In this document: one piece after another, positions 6,651-8,795 of the stretch | Position numbering within the stretch: the stretch's first letter is position 1 | How the letters are laid out: every line of letters begins with the position of its first letter | Assembly: GCA_903892365.1 (NCBI GenBank) | Contig: CAITIF010000563.1 | Location: forward strand, 1-8,795 | Origin: an uncultured Pirellula sp. | GTDB lineage: Bacteria > Planctomycetota > Planctomycetia > Pirellulales > Pirellulaceae | Direction of reading: 5' to 3' | Length of the DNA stretch: 8,795 nt | The notes under the pieces: generated by a model | The model's database searches: none | What the model saw: the letters and a program-made list of their open reading frames with translations, nothing else | What the model was told of the DNA's origin: nothing | Position numbers and translations under genes: made by a program

Positions 6651-7937
6651 GGTCCTAAACCTCCTGCCTCGCCCAGGCGTTGGTTTCTTTACGCGGTTGC
6701 AGGACTCTTCGTGATCCTGAGCCTCGGGATCATTCTGGCTGGACTGATGCTGATGCGCCAAGGAATGGTGCTGCGAAAAGGGGTCGTCTTCGGGAGCTCG
6801 ATGGAGCCTCATTTTGTCGGTCCACGATGGGTGTGGCGTTGTTCGAACTGCGAAACGGAGCACCGCTTTGCCAAAGACACTGTCCGATTGGATCAACCTA
6901 CCAAATGCCCCGCTTGCCAGCAAATGAGCATGGAATCCCCCCACGCAGAGGATGCAGAGAGCACTGGCGTGGATTCTCTTCAAATTGAATCCGGAGAAAC
7001 CATTCAGTACGCTCGATTGAGAGCAATGCGTACCCTGCGCAAAGCCAAAGAAGATCCGGGAATTGACAGCCAGTCCGGTCTGAAAAGAGGGGATGTGGTG
7101 GTTCTTCAAACAGGCGCTGACTCGACCAAAGAAATAAAACGTTTGGTCGGATTGCCCAACGAGCACCTAGCGATTCAAGAAGGTGAACTATTTGTGAACG
7201 GTCAGCAATACAGCAAGTCGCTGGACGATGCGCTGCGGCAATCGATCTTGGTACACTCCGTTGGCAAAACGGAACCACATCCTCAGCAAACTGTTTGGGA
7301 AATGTCGATTGATAATCGACTCGCATGCAATGCACATGATTCCCATAGCATTATTGTGGCGCGTGACATCGGTATCGCCCTTCAGATCGATCCTCAAGAG
7401 CCACGGTGGAATATCTCTGTAACGATGGAAACCGCAAGTCGCAACAATGCATCAGTTCAAATTCAACTTTCCATCAAGAAATCCGACCATTCGATCTCGC
7501 TCGACATCAAGGATCAATCACGCACGCTCCAGCTAGCCCAACTGGAAGCATTGGGGAACTGGATCATCGTTTACCATGTAGATGGTTTTTTACTGGTCGG
7601 TGACGAACATCACGAGTGGCTTCGGCAAGCGATTGAGCCTACGGAAGACACCGATCGGAACCGAGAAACGGCACGGATTCATGTGGAATTCGGTGATGCA
7701 TCCAGCCCCTACGAACGGTTGCTGATCTTTCGAGACATCGAATGGCGCGGGGTTCTCGATTCGAGTTCTCAGGAATGGCCCAGCGAACCTGGCATCGTTG
7801 TTTTGGGAGACAATGTATCCGCATCCAGCGATTCCCGAGACCGCTGGTCCGAACGCCCGGGATTGGATGCCGTGAAGGGAGTTGTCATAGAACCCCGCAA
7901 TCCGATGGAATCCTTACTGCATCAGCAAAGCAACTGA
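6648..7937 (+). CDS. Signal peptidase I-like protease (S26) with zinc-ribbon and beta-rich inserts
   Basis: Membrane-anchored Ser/Lys protease of 429 residues that should cleave signal peptides on the periplasmic face. One helix (about 13-36) follows Arg10-Arg11, giving an N-in, catalytic-domain-out topology. Family boxes: box B GSSMEP (49-54) with nucleophile Ser51; box C KRGDVVVL (146-153); box D KRLVGLPNE (164-172) with general base Lys164; box E GDNVSASSDSRDRW (387-400). Two inserts make it unusual: a CxxC...CxxC zinc ribbon (Cys65, 68, 87, 90) just after the nucleophile, and about 170 extra residues (about 200-370) between boxes D and E. The second insert is rich in predicted beta strands (ISVTMET, SIKKSDHSISLDI, WIIVYHVDGFLLV, LLIFRDIEWRG) and resembles a LamG/concanavalin-like sandwich. 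All catalytic residues are present. The ATG overlaps the propeller stop (TAATG) with only a poor ribosome site upstream, implying translational coupling. It could be the housekeeping lepB or a specialised paralogue; context favours the latter. Confidence 0.9.
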   Translation: MGPKPPASPRRWFLYAVAGLFVILSLGIILAGLMLMRQGMVLRKGVVFGSSMEPHFVGPRWVWRCSNCETEHRFAKDTVRLDQPTKCPACQQMSMESPHAEDAESTGVDSLQIESGETIQYARLRAMRTLRKAKEDPGIDSQSGLKRGDVVVLQTGADSTKEIKRLVGLPNEHLAIQEGELFVNGQQYSKSLDDALRQSILVHSVGKTEPHPQQTVWEMSIDNRLACNAHDSHSIIVARDIGIALQIDPQEPRWNISVTMETASRNNASVQIQLSIKKSDHSISLDIKDQSRTLQLAQLEALGNWIIVYHVDGFLLVGDEHHEWLRQAIEPTEDTDRNRETARIHVEFGDASSPYERLLIFRDIEWRGVLDSSSQEWPSEPGIVVLGDNVSASSDSRDRWSERPGLDAVKGVVIEPRNPMESLLHQQSN

Positions 7938-7946
7938 ACACGTCCC

Positions 7947-7964
7947 AAAAGGCCTTGGCCTTTT
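7947..7964. terminator. Probable bidirectional intrinsic terminator closing the operon
   Basis: AAAAGGC and GCCTTTT form a perfect 7-bp stem around the loop CTTG, starting 9 bases after the stop of the signal peptidase gene and ending in a T tract on either strand. It lies between convergent genes, so it can serve both. The stem is short and has only three G:C pairs, so efficiency may be modest. Confidence 0.5.
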
Positions 7965-8073
7965 CAGTAGCTTCCCTTTTATCAATCGTGGTTAGTCCGA
8001 TGTGGAAGTTCCCTAAGGTCAGATCGTGAATGCATAAGCTTCTTGCCAGTTGGCAAGGATTTCGCTTCGAAGG

Positions 8074-8490
8074 TCAATAAAAACGAGGGTTGAGCAATCC
8101 AGCAAAGTGCAGGGCATATAAGGTGAAATTGAAGACGACTACCAATGTAGTACCGATGCCAAAAGCATGCAGAAGCCAGATTCCAAACCCTCGCAGGCCC
8201 GATCTTGCCATCAAGTAGATCATCGATGCCAATGGCCAAAGGAAAAAATACAGCATTTGCACAACAGGCAATATCGGTTTGTATCGAGCCAGGGCGTCGA
8301 GGCGCGCCCATAGCGTGGCGCAAGTCGCAAACATCAACGTAAACAAGAGGTAAACACCGCCGTTGTCCGGGAATACAACTTGAAGAGTCCCCCAAAGCAC
8401 CGCCAAGACATACATACTGATCAAACAATTGCGCGACCAGTATGAGTACGGAAATGAAGACGCGACGACTGTAACGCTTGCCTCTGTCAC
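8074..8490 (-). CDS. Small four-helix membrane protein of unknown function
   Basis: I do not recognise this 138-residue protein. It is almost entirely hydrophobic, with predicted transmembrane helices at about 22-39, 45-62, 73-94 and 101-125; Arg/Lys residues between helices 2 and 3 (RLDALARYK) and a short turn with Arg97 and Arg100 join them. An even helix count places both ends on the same side, probably the cytoplasm. No catalytic or metal-binding motif is seen. The GTG at 8490 is the first start possible because an in-frame TAA (8491-8493) directly precedes it; AGGGA at 8498-8502, 7 bases away, is a good ribosome site. Another frame on the same strand is longer (195 residues) but reads as non-protein-like, Cys/Ser/Arg-rich sequence, whereas this frame shows regular helices with polar turns. 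Convergent with the operon and followed by no clear terminator of its own apart from the shared hairpin at 7947-7964. Confidence 0.75.
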   Translation of the reverse strand: MTEASVTVVASSFPYSYWSRNCLISMYVLAVLWGTLQVVFPDNGGVYLLFTLMFATCATLWARLDALARYKPILPVVQMLYFFLWPLASMIYLMARSGLRGFGIWLLHAFGIGTTLVVVFNFTLYALHFAGLLNPRFY

Positions 8491-8497
8491 TTAAATT

Positions 8498-8502
8498 TCC
8501 CT
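8498..8502 (-). promoter_or_regulatory. Ribosome binding site of the small membrane protein gene
   Basis: Read on the minus strand, AGGGA lies 7 bases before the GTG at 8490. It supports a GTG start immediately after an in-frame stop. Confidence 0.6.
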
Positions 8503-8545
8503 GGATAAAAGGCTGCTGGACGAAATGTGGGATTCCACCGATCCG

Positions 8546-8551
8546 ATTATA
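8546..8551 (-). promoter_or_regulatory. Possible -10 element for the small membrane protein gene
   Basis: On the minus strand the bases read TATAAT inside TATATAAT, a perfect -10 match about 55 bases before the GTG at 8490. No -35 hexamer is found at 16-18 bases; the nearest TTG-containing candidate is only about 12 bases upstream. It may be a -35-weak promoter or chance. Confidence 0.3.
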
Positions 8552-8613
8552 TACCGTAAGGCAAAACAATGCGGCTGATTAGCCACTTGGGTGGATCGCT
8601 TTGTTCGCCGTTT

Positions 8614-8795
8614 TCATTGGGGAAATCCACGAAATATCTTGTCATCATCTATCGAGTTCACAAAGTCATCAAAGTCCATGTTCGCAATCGATAGATTGTT
8701 TTCGATACACTGAATCATAGAAGGTAGCGCACGAAATGATTTAATTTGTTTCGTTGGAGTCTGATTGGGCTTTCGTTCATATTCCTTTGGATCAG
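8614..8795 (-). CDS. C-terminal end of an unrecognised protein (5' end beyond window)
   Basis: The minus strand is open from the right edge for 59 codons to a TGA at 8614-8616. The translation is polar and protein-like: it begins DPKEYERKPNQTPTKQIKSF, passes through a likely amphipathic helix (ALPSMIQCIENNL) and ends in an acidic stretch, DFDDFVNSIDDDKIFRGFPQ. I cannot place it in a family from this fragment. It lies upstream of the small membrane protein gene in the same direction, 123 bases apart. By eye the DNA is more AT-rich than the operon. Because it is short and edge-truncated, coding status is probable rather than certain. Confidence 0.5.
   Translation of the reverse strand, partial: DPKEYERKPNQTPTKQIKSFRALPSMIQCIENNLSIANMDFDDFVNSIDDDKIFRGFPQ

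Noticed and set aside
6486..7166. A 226-residue open frame on the minus strand
   Set aside because: It spans the propeller end and the signal peptidase start, both with clear motifs on the other strand.
8042..8057. Perfect hairpin CTTGCC-AGTT-GGCAAG downstream of the small membrane protein gene
   Set aside because: It has no T tract on either strand, so I cannot call it an intrinsic terminator; a single short palindrome is also too little to call a binding site.
7982..8569. A 195-residue open frame on the minus strand
   Set aside because: It overlaps the four-helix membrane protein in another frame and lacks regular helices or a good ribosome site; the 138-residue frame is the better gene. 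Kept in mind as the only real competitor.

Overview
The window looks like chromosomal DNA from a Planctomycetota bacterium, most likely of the Pirellulales/Pirellulaceae type. This rests on gene content recognised by eye, not on a search: a very long VWA/glutamine-amidotransferase-like membrane protein next to a MoxR ATPase, a secreted PQQ-type beta-propeller that opens with the WPxFRGP motif common in that phylum, and a signal peptidase I swollen by a zinc ribbon and a long insert. Shine-Dalgarno signals are weak or absent before several genes, and two of the chosen starts are GTG. No mobile element, CRISPR array, tRNA or rRNA was seen.

Layout. Bases 1-976 (minus) hold most of a tRNA-dihydrouridine synthase of the DusB type, cut off by the left edge. 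A 228-base divergent intergenic region follows. Bases 1205-7937 (plus) are a tightly packed run of four genes that looks like one operon: a 1021-residue VWA-domain membrane protein, a MoxR AAA+ ATPase 19 bases later, a secreted beta-propeller protein (46 bases after MoxR, using a GTG start preceded by a good ribosome binding site), and a signal-peptidase-I-like serine protease whose ATG overlaps the propeller stop codon by one base (TAATG). A short hairpin with a T tract closes the operon at about 7947-7964. On the minus strand come a small four-helix membrane protein (8074-8490, unrecognised) and the last 59 codons of another unrecognised protein (8614-8795) cut by the right edge.

How the genes may work together (inference). 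MoxR ATPases are known to act with VWA-domain partners as chaperone-like or metal-insertion machines. Here the VWA protein is predicted to hang a roughly 800-residue multidomain region in the periplasm, with a basic tail in the cytoplasm where MoxR would sit. The two downstream products are also envelope-directed: an exported beta-propeller and a membrane-anchored, periplasm-facing S26 peptidase. The set could form an envelope maturation or surveillance module in which the ATPase and VWA receptor, a propeller scaffold and a specialised signal peptidase are made together. That functional link is suggested only by gene order, spacing and the shared cell compartment.
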